From: Actinomycetota bacterium
GTDB taxonomy: Bacteria > Actinomycetota > Thermoleophilia > RBG-16-64-13
Reading direction: 5' to 3'
Length of the DNA stretch: 64,000 bases
Assembly (NCBI GenBank): GCA_012523095.1
Contig: JAAYJE010000062.1
Location: 62,001-126,000, forward strand
Each line of letters begins with the position of its first letter. Position 1 is the stretch's first letter. Position numbers and translations under genes: made by a program. Shown piece by piece: positions 17,109 through 26,196 of this stretch. Below the pieces are notes generated by a model. The model did not search any database. It saw only the letters and a list, made by a program, of their open reading frames with translations, and had not been told where the DNA came from.

Positions 17109-18287
17109 ATGGCGGATAGGGCGGCCCATAACGGGATCGAACTGTGGTGCCCTCAGTGCAGGGCTGCGGTCGTCATGCCGGAGTATGCGGACACGGCCGT
17201 CTGCGCTGCCTGCGGGTCGACCCTCGTGCGACAGTGCAGGTTCGCCCCCGAGGGTGGCGCGGACGCGGCGCCTCTCGTTGCTTCAGAGGAGCAGGTGCTG
17301 CGCTCCGTCCAGTGCTCTCAGTGCGCGGGGCCTCTCAGTGCGAGAGAAGGCCGGCGCATCCTCGTCTGTCGACACTGCGGCGTCCGCGTCGTGGTCAAGC
17401 AACGCGGAGGCGTCACGCGTTGGTATTTCCCCGCCCGAGTAGACCGTCTCGAAGCAGCAGCCATCGCAGCAAGATGGCTGCACGAACATCCGGGGGTCGC
17501 GAAGACGGCCCGGGAGGCTCGTCTTGTTGAGAGCCATCTTGTGTACGCGCCTATCTGGGAGCACAGAACGTTGCTCGCGGGGTGGGAGTTCGGCTACAAG
17601 CTCAGACCTCAGACCGAGTTGATCTCCTCACCAGGGAAAGCACTGTTCGGCCGGTCCGGAGGGGAGGAGGACGTTCGGCTCGACGTGCGACTGGTGAAGG
17701 AGGGGGTCGAAGAGGCTCACCTCAAAGAGCGCCGTTTCTATCAGGCCGCTACAGACTTCGAAGAGTTGGGAGCCACCAGACCTCGCGTGACCGGGAGGGA
17801 GTTGCTGGCGCCTCTTCTGGCGGGTGAGCTTGAACCCTCGGCCACCGTACTAACAGCTCAGGGGTCCGCCGTCGAGGTGGCCGCCAGGGGACGTAGAGCG
17901 GCCTTGCTGCCTCTCTCCGGGGCGGTGACCCCCGACAGTCACCTGTTCACCTTCCGGGAGTCGACGGCGCTTCTCTATTACCCCCTCTGGCTCGTGCGCT
18001 TCCAGGTGGGGAACCGCCACTGTCGCGTGGTGGTGAACGGCCGAGACGGCACGGTCAATTCGGGTGTCGCTCCGGCCTCCAACCGCCGCCGGGTGGCTCT
18101 ATTGGCAACCCAGGCCGTCCTGGCCTTGGTAGTGTGCGTCACCCTCGCGTGGCTGGCGGCAACGAGGGACTCTGGGCGTGAGACAATGGTGGCCCTGGCC
18201 GTGATAGTGCTTGCGGCTGCCGCGCTGGCGATCTGGCGATTCCGTATGGTTGGGGAGGTGGAATACCACGAGCCTTTCTCCGGATGA
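17109..18287 (+). CDS. Zinc-ribbon protein with two C-terminal transmembrane helices
   Basis: 392 residues from ATG 17109 (the frame is open further upstream). N-terminal C-x2-C pairs (LWCPQCRA, AVCAACGS) and a second set (VQCSQCAG, LVCRHCGV) make two zinc ribbons. A central beta-rich region follows, then two hydrophobic helices near the end (VALLATQAVLALVVCVTLAW and TMVALAVIVLAAAALAIW). Domains of this sort occur beside SPFH proteins in YdjG-like stress clusters. Cytoplasmic ribbons on a membrane anchor is the likely layout. The exact family is not identified. Confidence 0.65.
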   Translation: MADRAAHNGIELWCPQCRAAVVMPEYADTAVCAACGSTLVRQCRFAPEGGADAAPLVASEEQVLRSVQCSQCAGPLSAREGRRILVCRHCGVRVVVKQRGGVTRWYFPARVDRLEAAAIAARWLHEHPGVAKTAREARLVESHLVYAPIWEHRTLLAGWEFGYKLRPQTELISSPGKALFGRSGGEEDVRLDVRLVKEGVEEAHLKERRFYQAATDFEELGATRPRVTGRELLAPLLAGELEPSATVLTAQGSAVEVAARGRRAALLPLSGAVTPDSHLFTFRESTALLYYPLWLVRFQVGNRHCRVVVNGRDGTVNSGVAPASNRRRVALLATQAVLALVVCVTLAWLAATRDSGRETMVALAVIVLAAAALAIWRFRMVGEVEYHEPFSG

Positions 18288-18984
18288 TCTCGTTCCCCTG
18301 CTCTGCCACAACTGCGGTCTAGCCCTCGTCGGCGGCGATGATGCAGCAGTCTTCATCTGCCGGCAATGCGGACTGGCGTACGCGGCGGGTGAGGACGGGC
18401 TCGACTCGTTCTCCCCGTGGACGGTGGCGGTGACCTCCGAGCTCGCCGTAGGCGGGGACGTGCGATATCTGGCGATGTGGCGGGTGACTCCGGTAGTGAG
18501 GGCCGCGGCGGACTCAGCTTGGGAGCGCATCCGACGGGTCGTCGCGCCGGCGGAGCCCGATCTCTACGTCCCTGCCTTCACCCTCATCAGGCCGGTGGTC
18601 CAGAGACTCGGGGTCCGTCTGACGGAGGCGCAACCGACGCTGGAGCTCACGCGTGGACTCGATAGAGAGGTGACTCAACGCCCTTCGCTGGTCCGCGTCA
18701 ACCGAGACGGGAACATGGACGCCGAGGGTTCCGGCCCCGCCGACGAACCGAGTTTCGGGACGTTCTCTCCGGTGGTGACGGGCAGGGAAGACGCACGGGT
18801 TCTGGCCCATTTCGTGTTCCTTGCTGTGGAATCGTACGAGATCCATGATCTTCGCTCGGTCGAATACGACTTGGAGACGACGAGCGAAGAACTGGTCTTC
18901 ATCCCCGCCGTCTGGGACCCTCGCCATATCCACGAGTCTAACTGGAGATTGCTACTGCGCGAGTTCGATGGTCTGGTAGCGTAG
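18211..18984 (+). CDS. Zinc-ribbon hypothetical protein
   Basis: About 250 residues. It starts inside the preceding gene: TTG codons at 18211 and 18250 are both possible, and neither has a clear ribosome-binding site. An N-terminal ribbon (LLCHNCGL...FICRQCGLAY) is followed by a mixed alpha/beta region with no membrane segment. It resembles a soluble partner of the preceding ribbon protein. No function can be assigned. Confidence 0.55.
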   Translation: MRLPRWRSGDSVWLGRWNTTSLSPDDLVPLLCHNCGLALVGGDDAAVFICRQCGLAYAAGEDGLDSFSPWTVAVTSELAVGGDVRYLAMWRVTPVVRAAADSAWERIRRVVAPAEPDLYVPAFTLIRPVVQRLGVRLTEAQPTLELTRGLDREVTQRPSLVRVNRDGNMDAEGSGPADEPSFGTFSPVVTGREDARVLAHFVFLAVESYEIHDLRSVEYDLETTSEELVFIPAVWDPRHIHESNWRLLLREFDGLVA

Positions 18985-19033
18985 TGCATGGTAGTAGGTG
19001 TGGGTGGTCGATCACGAGAGCAAAGGGGAGATC

Positions 19034-19549
19034 ATGGCTGGGATCGACGACAGGATCGAGGAGAGCAAGAACTGGTTCGAGCGTTTTGCGGAGAAGATCC
19101 CCGGCTACAGAGGCTACAAGCAGAAAGAACTGCGTCGGGAGGCAGACAAGATCGAGCGGGTATACCTGGCCGAGCACCTCGACTCCTGCCTCGGTAGGAT
19201 CGACGAACTGAAGCTCGATCTCGTCAACAGCGGCAACCTCAAGATAGTGGGAGAAGTCGACGTCACGATGCGCAGGCTGCGCAAGGTCCGCGACCGCATC
19301 CAGTTCGCCGACTACGGCTATGCAGGCTTGTTCGACACCACCAAGGTAGGAGTGCAGAAGCTCGACGAGCTACGCATGTTCGACCAGAGCCTTGAGAGCG
19401 AGGCGGCAGGCATCCGTGAACTGGCGGCGGCTCTGGCGGTGGACAGCCCGTCGCTCGGCGCGGACATCAAGTTGCTTGACGACCGGATCGAAGCGCTGGA
19501 CGGGCGGTTCTCCGAGCGCGAACATCTCATCAGTGGAGCAGGGAGGTAA
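19034..19549 (+). CDS. Helical hypothetical protein next to the SPFH gene
   Basis: 171 residues from ATG 19034, preceded by AAGGGGAG. Almost wholly helical and charged (ESKNWFERFAEKIPGYRGYKQKELRREADK), with predicted coiled coils and no cysteines. It ends 3 nt before the SPFH gene, so coexpression is certain. It may be an adaptor of the SPFH membrane assembly; this is inference from position only. Confidence 0.6.
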   Translation: MAGIDDRIEESKNWFERFAEKIPGYRGYKQKELRREADKIERVYLAEHLDSCLGRIDELKLDLVNSGNLKIVGEVDVTMRRLRKVRDRIQFADYGYAGLFDTTKVGVQKLDELRMFDQSLESEAAGIRELAAALAVDSPSLGADIKLLDDRIEALDGRFSEREHLISGAGR

Positions 19550-19552
19550 TCG

Positions 19553-20707
19553 ATGGCACTCATGAATCTCGTCGAGTTCGTTGACGAAGAAGGTCAGGAG
19601 ATGGCGCACCGCATCCCCGAGCAGGGCTCGGGAGAGTTCAAGCTGGGCTCCCAGCTGATCGTGCGCGAGAGCCAGTGGGCTGTGTTCTTCCGGGACGGCA
19701 AGGCGTACGATGTGTTCGACGCGGGTCGGCATACCTTGACGACGCAGAACATCCCCTTGCTCACTACCGTCTTGACCGCGCCCCTGTATGGCGACACCCC
19801 CTTCCGGTCCGAGGTCTACTTCGTGACCAAGCGGACCTTCACCGATCTGAAATGGGGCACCGTGGAGCCCATCCTGTTCCGCGACGCCGAGTTCAAGATG
19901 ATCAGGCTGCGCTCGAACGGTATCTACACCTTTCAAATCACCGACCCCAAGCTGTTCGTGGTCAAGATCGTGGGCACCAGGGGCATCTATACCAATTCCC
20001 AGATCGAAGACTTCCTCCGTGGCGTCATCGTGGGGCGTTTGGCGGACATCCTCGGCGAGAACCTGGAGTCGGTGCTGGATCTCCCCAGGTACTTCGATGA
20101 GCTGGGCGCCGGCCTGAAGGCCCGCATCAAGGACGATTTCGCCCAGTACGGTCTGGCTGTGGTGGACTTCATCGTGAACGCCATCTCACCCCCGGAAGAC
20201 GTGCAGAAGCGCATCGATGAGCGTTCCGGCATGGAGGCCGTGGGCGGCATGGACCGGTACTTCCAGTACAAAGCCGCGCAGGCGATCGGCGATCTGGCCA
20301 GGGCGGGAGGCGGAACGGCCGGAGACGGCGGTAGCGACATAGGCACGGCGGCCACCGCCGGGCTGGGCTTGGGCGCCGGTGCCGGTCTGGGCATGATGAT
20401 CCCCGGCATGCTGCAGCAGGCCATGGCGGGAGGTGCGGAACCCAAGGTCCGTTGCCCGAATTGTCACGCCGACATCCCCTTCGGCAGCAGATTCTGCCCC
20501 AACTGCGGGACGAATCTGGCGGCGACGGTGACCTGTCCGCAGTGCCAGGCGACCCTGCCGGTAGGTTCGAAATTCTGCGCGAACTGTGGCTACAACATGA
20601 CTGCCGCAGCCGCGCCCGCAGCCGCGCCGACGGCAGCCGGCGCGGCGACTCCCCCACCCGCTACTGAGGAGAACACGGTCACCGGCCCTGAGGGCGACGC
20701 TCAATGA
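19553..20707 (+). CDS. SPFH-domain protein with two zinc ribbons (YdjI-like)
   Basis: 384 residues. Residues about 25-230 form an SPFH/prohibitin-like domain of the 'virion core protein' type found in YdjI of Bacillus. A Gly/Ala-rich helix (about 250-290, GLGLGAGAGLGMMIPGMLQQAM) is followed by two tandem ribbons, CPNCHADIPFGSRFCPNCG and CPQCQATLPVGSKFCANCG, and an Ala/Pro tail. Such proteins form membrane-associated scaffolds linked to envelope stress and phage-shock-like responses. The stop overlaps the next ATG (ATGA). Confidence 0.85.
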   Translation: MALMNLVEFVDEEGQEMAHRIPEQGSGEFKLGSQLIVRESQWAVFFRDGKAYDVFDAGRHTLTTQNIPLLTTVLTAPLYGDTPFRSEVYFVTKRTFTDLKWGTVEPILFRDAEFKMIRLRSNGIYTFQITDPKLFVVKIVGTRGIYTNSQIEDFLRGVIVGRLADILGENLESVLDLPRYFDELGAGLKARIKDDFAQYGLAVVDFIVNAISPPEDVQKRIDERSGMEAVGGMDRYFQYKAAQAIGDLARAGGGTAGDGGSDIGTAATAGLGLGAGAGLGMMIPGMLQQAMAGGAEPKVRCPNCHADIPFGSRFCPNCGTNLAATVTCPQCQATLPVGSKFCANCGYNMTAAAAPAAAPTAAGAATPPPATEENTVTGPEGDAQ

Positions 20708-22560
20708 GGAGGCATCGCCTCCGAAGCGCCGTGATCCTGCTCGCGGCCGCGACCCTCGTGCTTCTGGCCGCCGGGTCGGTGGCCTTGGCTCAGCCTCTCA
20801 AAGAATGGCGTATCGACAATATTGACGTGGTGCTCGACGTCCAGCAGAACGGTGACGTCATCGTCGATGAGACGTATACGTATACGTTCGCAGGCAACTA
20901 CCACTGGGTAGCCCGCGACATCCCGACGGCGGGCTACGGAGGCATCACCGACATCCAGGTGCGTAACGCCGACGGCATACCTCTGCCCGAGGGCGAGGGG
21001 GCCGGCACTTTCAAGAAGTACAAGTCGGGCGATCTTCAGTCTATCGAGATCTACTTCGACCTCACCGACACCTCAGCGACATACACGTATCACTACCGTG
21101 CCAAGAACGTCATCCTGTTCTGGGAAGAAGGAGACGAGTTGAGGTGGTATGTGTTCGATGCGGCGACGGCTGTGCCCGTAGGAGCGGCGAGGGCTACGGT
21201 GAAGTTGCCCGGCTCCATACCGATCGCGGACATGACTCACTCCGTGCAGACGGGCTTTGGAGTGCAGGCTCTGGTGGACTCTCCCGCGGCCTCCACCATG
21301 GTCTACGAAGCCGCCGACATCCCTCCGTACACGAATTTCTGGATCGTGACCGGGTTCCCCAAAGGGGTGGTGAAGTACACGTGGACCGCGCGCCGTTTGG
21401 CGGAATTCCTCGTCCCCAAGATAGGGTTCCTGCTCCCCATCATCTCTCTACTGGCTATGCTGCTGATCTGGCGCAAGCGCGGGAGGGACGAGCCGGGAGT
21501 GGTCCACGCTACGTACGTGAGCGAGCCTCCGTCCGATCTCTCCCCCGGCTTGGCCGGAGCGCTGATCGACGAAAAGGTGGATACCAAGGAGGTGATCGCC
21601 ACCATAGTCGACCTCTCGCGAAGAGGCTACATGGAGATCACCGATACCGACGCCAAGGGGCCGGCGGGCAAGGCCATGACCATCTTCACGCGTCGCAAGT
21701 CCTTTGACGACCTCAAGGGCTTCGAGAAGAAGGTGGCCGAGTCGCTCTTCGACAGCAAGCACCCCGACCAAGTCACGACCAAGGATCTGAAGAACCACTT
21801 CTACAAGTACGTGGAGCCGATTGTCGACCAGGTCTATGAGGACGTCACCACCGCCGGCCTGTTCTTCAAGAACCCCAAGAAGGCACGGGCGCGATGGTTC
21901 GGGTATGGTTTTGCGGTGGCCGTGGTCCTGGCGGTCCTCACCTTCATCATGTACTCCACCGAGCTCGCGGGTTTCGGCTGGTTCATGCTCGGTTCTATCG
22001 TCGCGGTGATCATCATCTGGGTGTTCGCTCCTCACATGCCGCAGAGGACGCCGAGGGGAGCCCAGGAACAGCGCAGATGGGAGGCCTTCAAGAACTATCT
22101 GAGGGACCTCACTCGGTTCCAAGAGATGCAGGCGGCTAAGGAGACTTTTGAGAAGTATCTGCCTTACGCCATCGCTTTCGGTGTGGAGAAGGAGTGGGTG
22201 AGGCGTTTTGAGGGGGTCACGGTCTCGTCACCCGACTGGTATCACCCGCCGGTGATCGTGAATCTGCCTGGCGGACCCGTCCGTAGGGGTGGGCTAGGCG
22301 GCGGCCTTGGCGGCGGTACGCTCACTCAGGCGGGAAGCGGCCCAGGCTCGCCCGGTGGCGGCTTCAGCCTCGACACCATCTCCGACGGCCTGTTCAAGAG
22401 TCTCAGCAACATGTCGAACGTGCTCACGGCCGTGCCCTCGTCCAAGGGCGGCCGCTCGGGCGGCGGTGCCTGGGGTGGCGGCGGTTTCTCCGGTGGAGGC
22501 GGCGGGTTCGGCGGCGGTTTCTCCGGTGGAGGCGGAGGAGGGGGGTCCCGTGCCGGGTGA
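20704..22560 (+). CDS. DUF2207-family membrane protein
   Basis: 618 residues. A signal peptide or TM (1-30) leads an extracellular DUF2207 domain (LKEWRIDNIDVVLDVQQNGDVIVDETYTY). Next come one TM (about 240-260), a cytoplasmic winged-helix-like domain (LIDEKVDTKEVIATIVDLSRRGYMEI), two more TM helices (about 400-440) and a Gly-rich end (GGGFSGGGGGFGGG). This matches the usual DUF2207 layout. The function is unknown; cotranslation with the SPFH gene suggests a shared envelope role. Confidence 0.85.
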   Translation: MRRHRLRSAVILLAAATLVLLAAGSVALAQPLKEWRIDNIDVVLDVQQNGDVIVDETYTYTFAGNYHWVARDIPTAGYGGITDIQVRNADGIPLPEGEGAGTFKKYKSGDLQSIEIYFDLTDTSATYTYHYRAKNVILFWEEGDELRWYVFDAATAVPVGAARATVKLPGSIPIADMTHSVQTGFGVQALVDSPAASTMVYEAADIPPYTNFWIVTGFPKGVVKYTWTARRLAEFLVPKIGFLLPIISLLAMLLIWRKRGRDEPGVVHATYVSEPPSDLSPGLAGALIDEKVDTKEVIATIVDLSRRGYMEITDTDAKGPAGKAMTIFTRRKSFDDLKGFEKKVAESLFDSKHPDQVTTKDLKNHFYKYVEPIVDQVYEDVTTAGLFFKNPKKARARWFGYGFAVAVVLAVLTFIMYSTELAGFGWFMLGSIVAVIIIWVFAPHMPQRTPRGAQEQRRWEAFKNYLRDLTRFQEMQAAKETFEKYLPYAIAFGVEKEWVRRFEGVTVSSPDWYHPPVIVNLPGGPVRRGGLGGGLGGGTLTQAGSGPGSPGGGFSLDTISDGLFKSLSNMSNVLTAVPSSKGGRSGGGAWGGGGFSGGGGGFGGGFSGGGGGGGSRAG

Positions 22561-22636
22561 AAGATACAGAGTTGATGATGGCGCTCGGCCCGTTGAGTCG
22601 GACGTGGGCTTGTCCTAGAGCGAGCAGGAGGCAGCG

Positions 22637-23185
22637 ATGCGGACCAGGATACTAGGGATCGTGCTCATGGTCGTCGGGCTTGGTGTCGCGGCTTGGCTTG
22701 TCGTCGGTCTGACCGAGCTTGCGCCCGGTGCATCCAAAGCGGGTCACGTTCTGGGTCTCGTGCTGTTCTCGCTACCCTTCTTCGCCGTCGGTCTCTACCT
22801 ACTGCTCACATCCCGCGGAGAGATCAAGGCTGAGACACAGGCCGACAAACAGCGGACGATCCTGAACGCAGTGATGACGCGGGGTCGTGTCAGCGTCGCC
22901 GACCTTGCCATCGAATGCGATCTGACCCGCGATCAGGTGAAAGAGAACATCTACGACCTCATCGGCAAGGACCTCTTCAGGGGCTACGTGAACTGGGAGC
23001 GCGGCGAGTTGGTCTCAGCCGAGGCGGCTCAAATCAAGAAAGACACCTGTCCGAACTGTGGAGGCAGGGTCGAACTGGCCGGGAAAGGTCTGGTCCGCTG
23101 CCCGTATTGTGGCACCGAGACGTATCTCTCGCCGGCCAACGCGCCGGGCGAGCCACCGGGTCCGGGGCCGAACATCCACGTCTAG
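22637..23185 (+). CDS. Membrane protein with winged-helix and zinc ribbon
   Basis: 182 residues: two TM helices (about 4-24 and 32-55), then a short HTH/PCI-like segment (RTILNAVMTRGRVSVADLAIECDLTRDQVKENIYDLIGKDLF), then one ribbon (CPNCGGRVELAGKGLVRCPYCG). AGGAGG lies before the ATG. It seems to be the last of the zinc-ribbon run, before the ModE-like gene 15 nt downstream. Confidence 0.65.
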   Translation: MRTRILGIVLMVVGLGVAAWLVVGLTELAPGASKAGHVLGLVLFSLPFFAVGLYLLLTSRGEIKAETQADKQRTILNAVMTRGRVSVADLAIECDLTRDQVKENIYDLIGKDLFRGYVNWERGELVSAEAAQIKKDTCPNCGGRVELAGKGLVRCPYCGTETYLSPANAPGEPPGPGPNIHV

Positions 23186-23200
23186 GAGAGGACGGCACTG

Positions 23201-23581
23201 ATGCGTCTCATGTACAAGTTATGGCTGGATTATCGTGGCAGGGCCTTCGGAGACGGCCCTGCCCGGCTTCTTGACGGCGTACAGGAATGGGGGTCGCTGA
23301 GAAAGGCCGCCTTGGAGCTGGGCATGTCCTACAATAAGGCGTGGCGTATCCTACGCGCGGCCGAGCAGCGCTTGGGCTTCCCCCTACTCGACCGTAGCGT
23401 GGGCGGCAGCTTGGGCGGGGGCTCGCACCTCACCGCTGAGGCGCGGGATCTGGCGAGACGATACAAAGGCCTTGCCGCCGACGCGGACAGAGCACTTGAG
23501 GCGGTCTTCCAGAAGCATTTCGCCGACTGGCAGGATCCCGTTCCGAACGACCCGGCCGCTGAAGAGCAGGCGAAGTCTTAG
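23201..23581 (+). CDS. ModE-like (LysR-type HTH) transcriptional regulator
   Basis: 126 residues. A winged helix-turn-helix of the ModE N-terminal type: WGSLRKAALELGMSYNKAWRIL is the recognition region, followed by the wing RSVGGSLGGGSHLTAEA. The molybdate-binding TOBE domains of full ModE are absent, as in many short family members. It probably senses or reports molybdate or tungstate status by another route. It lies directly upstream of the FmdE-domain gene, whose promoter carries a ModE-like palindrome. Confidence 0.8.
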   Translation: MRLMYKLWLDYRGRAFGDGPARLLDGVQEWGSLRKAALELGMSYNKAWRILRAAEQRLGFPLLDRSVGGSLGGGSHLTAEARDLARRYKGLAADADRALEAVFQKHFADWQDPVPNDPAAEEQAKS

Positions 23582-23595
23582 GGGTGTCCTGTCAC

Positions 23596-23640
23596 TTGCA
23601 CAGACCCATCGTTTCGCGTTATACTGCTTGCGATATAATG
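23596..23640 (+). promoter_or_regulatory. fmdE promoter with ModE-like operator
   Basis: TTGCAC (23596-23601), a 17-bp spacer and TTATAC (23619-23624) form a good sigma-70-type promoter. Over its -10 lies an inverted repeat, CGTTATA (23617-23623) and TATAATG (23634-23640), 6 of 7 positions matching with a 10-bp gap; it runs into the fmdE start codon. The CGNTAT...ATANCG shape recalls ModE boxes. Repression by the neighbouring ModE-like protein is inferred. Confidence 0.6.
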
Positions 23641-24192
23641 AGATCGCTCAACGAAGACCTCGAAGCCGCTCAGGCCTTTCACGGCCACCTTTGCCACGGG
23701 ATGGTCATGGGGGTCCGGTTGGCTCGTTACGCCTGCCGGGAGTTGGGTATCGACGATCCTCACAAGAACCGTGATCTGATCGTCTATGTCGAGATGGACC
23801 GTTGCGCCAGCGACGCCGTGAGCGTCGTGGCAGGCGTGACGCTCGGCAAGCGTCGGCTCAAGTGGGTGGACTACGGCAAGATGGCGGCCACTTTCGTGGA
23901 CCTATCCACCGGCCGTTCGGTGCGTGTGGCTCCGCGACCCGAGGTGCCGCACGCCGGCCGGGATACCGATCCTCTGGAGTACTGGAAAGACTGGACCGAC
24001 GAGCAGTTGTTCAGTTGCGTGCCTGTTGATGTCTGCATGCCCGAGGAAGACAAGCCGGGGAGCCCGTCACGGACGGCGGTCTGCGCGCGCTGCGTCGAGA
24101 AGATCCAGGATGGCCGTGAGGTCGTGGTGGACGGCGAGACGTTGTGCCGGGCCTGTGCGCACGGGGCCTACTACCGGTTGAAGAACGACTGA
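23638..24192 (+). CDS. FmdE-domain protein (formylmethanofuran dehydrogenase subunit E family)
   Basis: 184 residues from the ATG at 23638. The FmdE core is clear: AQAFHGHLCHGMVMGVRLA (Cys and His metal ligands), DRCASDAVSVVAGVTLGKR and a C-terminal treble-clef zinc finger (CARCVEKIQDG...ETLCRACA). In non-methanogens such proteins are linked to molybdenum or tungsten enzymes but their reaction is unknown. The ModE-type operator at its start supports a Mo/W link. Confidence 0.85.
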   Translation: MRSLNEDLEAAQAFHGHLCHGMVMGVRLARYACRELGIDDPHKNRDLIVYVEMDRCASDAVSVVAGVTLGKRRLKWVDYGKMAATFVDLSTGRSVRVAPRPEVPHAGRDTDPLEYWKDWTDEQLFSCVPVDVCMPEEDKPGSPSRTAVCARCVEKIQDGREVVVDGETLCRACAHGAYYRLKND

Positions 24193-24225
24193 GATGGCGT
24201 CCGCGCCCCGACCGAGAGGGACGCG

Positions 24226-26154
24226 CTAGAACTCGGTGACCCTCGGGCCGGTGGTAGTAGTCACCGACTCTCCCTTCGTGGTGGTGGTCTTGCTCGTCGG
24301 CTTCGTAGTGGTGGTGGGTTTGGCAGTGGTCGTGGTCGTGGTGGTGCCGGTGCTGACCTCGATGGTCTTTGAATAAGCCGGGTAGTAGCTCTTGAAGACG
24401 TCGGTCTTCTTGGTGCCGTTCGGCCATGTGATGGTGCGCTTTACCTCGCAGTATCTCGCCTGCTGACCGGCGACCAGTATGTTGGTCTTGTCGGGGCCTA
24501 GCGATGAATTGGTGACCGACACGTCCGGCAGGATCTCGCCCATCGTGAAGCCGCTGAACTTGGAGGTCACCTTGCGGCCGTCCTTGGTGCCGTAGATGTT
24601 GAAAGTGGTTCTGTATCCGTCGGAGCGGGCCCTGATCCAGACGTAGTGGTCGGTGTTGTTCCTGAACCTGAGGTTCTTGCCGCCCTGTGTCACAGTAGCG
24701 TCGCGACCGTCCGGGTAGTGGCTTATGTACAGAGAATGGTTGTGCCGCTCGACCACCTCGAGTCCCGCTTCGAACACGGCGTTGAAGAGGGTGGTGGAGA
24801 CCTGGCAGATGCCGCCTCCCAACACGTCCTCCAGCTTACCTTGGCCGGTGATGCCCTTCGCCAGTTTATAGCCACGTGCCTCGGTACGGTCGCCGATCTG
24901 TTTATCGAAGTTGTACACTTCACCCGGGGCGAGCAGGACGTTGCTGGCGTACTTGGTGGTGATCTTCACGTTGGTCTGGCGGTCGGCGGTGCCGCCGTAT
25001 TCGGTGGTATAGGTGCCGAGGACCTCCTTGACCCCCATGGCCTCGGCTTTCTCGGTGGTGCGGTCGGGCTCCGAGATGGTCACCACGGCTTTGGCCGACC
25101 GGCTGCTCGACTTCAGGGCGGCGGCCGTCAGGGCCTCGGCGGTCTTCTCACGGTCCAGCTTCTTCCCCATCACTGCCGGCACGACCCAGGCCTTCTTCCC
25201 ATCGCTGTCAAAAGTCGCGTTCACCGGTTTGATCGCGATCTTGTCGGAGATGGAGTCGAAGAACTTCTCCAGTTTCTTGGCCGAGAGATATGGCACGAGC
25301 GTGGCCACCCCGGCGCGGTCTTTGGAGGCGAAGTCCAAGTAGTTCGCGATCTCCTCAGAACTAAGAGTCCACGCGTCGTTTCCACTCACGAGTCTCAGCG
25401 AGGCGCTGATCATCGTCTGGGCCTGCTCGAGCGCCTCCCGGTTGTCTTCCGCTTGGACCTCGGGCTCTTTGACGATCAAAGGGATCTCGAGTCTGGTGGC
25501 GTGGAGGGTGAACAGGAGAGCTTCAAGATCTTCGCGCAGCTTGTCCTGGTCGACCACTTTGCCCCTCTTGCCCTCTACCGCCCTGACCCTGCCGTCCTCG
25601 ACCACGATGCCGGCGTTGATCGGCGGGTTGTCGAGCTCCTGGGCGACCATGTGCAGCAGATCGTCCATCTTGTAGGCGTCGACGGTCCCTTCCAAGGGGA
25701 TGTCGATATCGGAGAAATAGAGCTTGAGGCGCCGTCCGAAGTCGAGGAAGAAGTTTCTCTCTCGCGTGATGTTCATCGCGACGTCTACGGCGCCCACGAC
25801 GTCCAACTTGGTGCCTACGTCCGCGGCCATCACCTTCCAGGTCCGAGTACCGGCTTCGAGAATGATCGGGTTGCTCTCGGCGTCATCGACCTCTCGAGTG
25901 AGCACGGCCACCGCCTCGTCGTGGGTGAGACCCCCTATCTCGCGGCCGGCCACGCTGATCCCGGTGTGGACCTTATTGTAATAGAGGGCGGAATCGACCA
26001 GGATCGCAAGGACGAACAACGCCAGCAAGGACACGATCGCTATGAGTATGGCAAGCCGCCTGCGGCCGCGGCGGCGTTTCTCACTGATTCTTCGACTGCT
26101 CAAGAAGGACCCGACTCCTGAATGTAAAGGATGATACAAAATAGCAGATGTCAT
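24226..26154 (-). CDS. VanW-family cell-wall protein (YoaR-like)
   Basis: About 640 residues; the start may instead be TTG at 26103, which has AGGAG upstream. A basic cytoplasmic tail (EKRRRGRRR) and one TM (about 30-52) anchor it. Outside lie two PG_binding_4-like domains (about 65-330) and the VanW domain, with TKYASNVLLAPGEVYNFDKQIG, GGICQVSTTLFNAVFEAGLEVVERHNHS and YPDGRDATV. The C-terminal tail is almost pure Thr/Lys/Pro (TTTTTTAKPTTTTKP), typical of wall-spanning segments in Actinomycetota. It probably acts on peptidoglycan; the exact reaction is unproven. Confidence 0.85.
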   Translation of the reverse strand: MTSAILYHPLHSGVGSFLSSRRISEKRRRGRRRLAILIAIVSLLALFVLAILVDSALYYNKVHTGISVAGREIGGLTHDEAVAVLTREVDDAESNPIILEAGTRTWKVMAADVGTKLDVVGAVDVAMNITRERNFFLDFGRRLKLYFSDIDIPLEGTVDAYKMDDLLHMVAQELDNPPINAGIVVEDGRVRAVEGKRGKVVDQDKLREDLEALLFTLHATRLEIPLIVKEPEVQAEDNREALEQAQTMISASLRLVSGNDAWTLSSEEIANYLDFASKDRAGVATLVPYLSAKKLEKFFDSISDKIAIKPVNATFDSDGKKAWVVPAVMGKKLDREKTAEALTAAALKSSSRSAKAVVTISEPDRTTEKAEAMGVKEVLGTYTTEYGGTADRQTNVKITTKYASNVLLAPGEVYNFDKQIGDRTEARGYKLAKGITGQGKLEDVLGGGICQVSTTLFNAVFEAGLEVVERHNHSLYISHYPDGRDATVTQGGKNLRFRNNTDHYVWIRARSDGYRTTFNIYGTKDGRKVTSKFSGFTMGEILPDVSVTNSSLGPDKTNILVAGQQARYCEVKRTITWPNGTKKTDVFKSYYPAYSKTIEVSTGTTTTTTTAKPTTTTKPTSKTTTTKGESVTTTTGPRVTEF

Positions 26155-26196
26155 CCACTCCAAACAGGCCCTCGGGCCGGATGCGGCGGCGTTCAT

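Noticed and set aside
24646-26121. Long plus-strand frame (491 codons) opposite the VanW-like gene
   Set aside because: Shadow frame; the minus strand carries intact VanW motifs and a TM helix.
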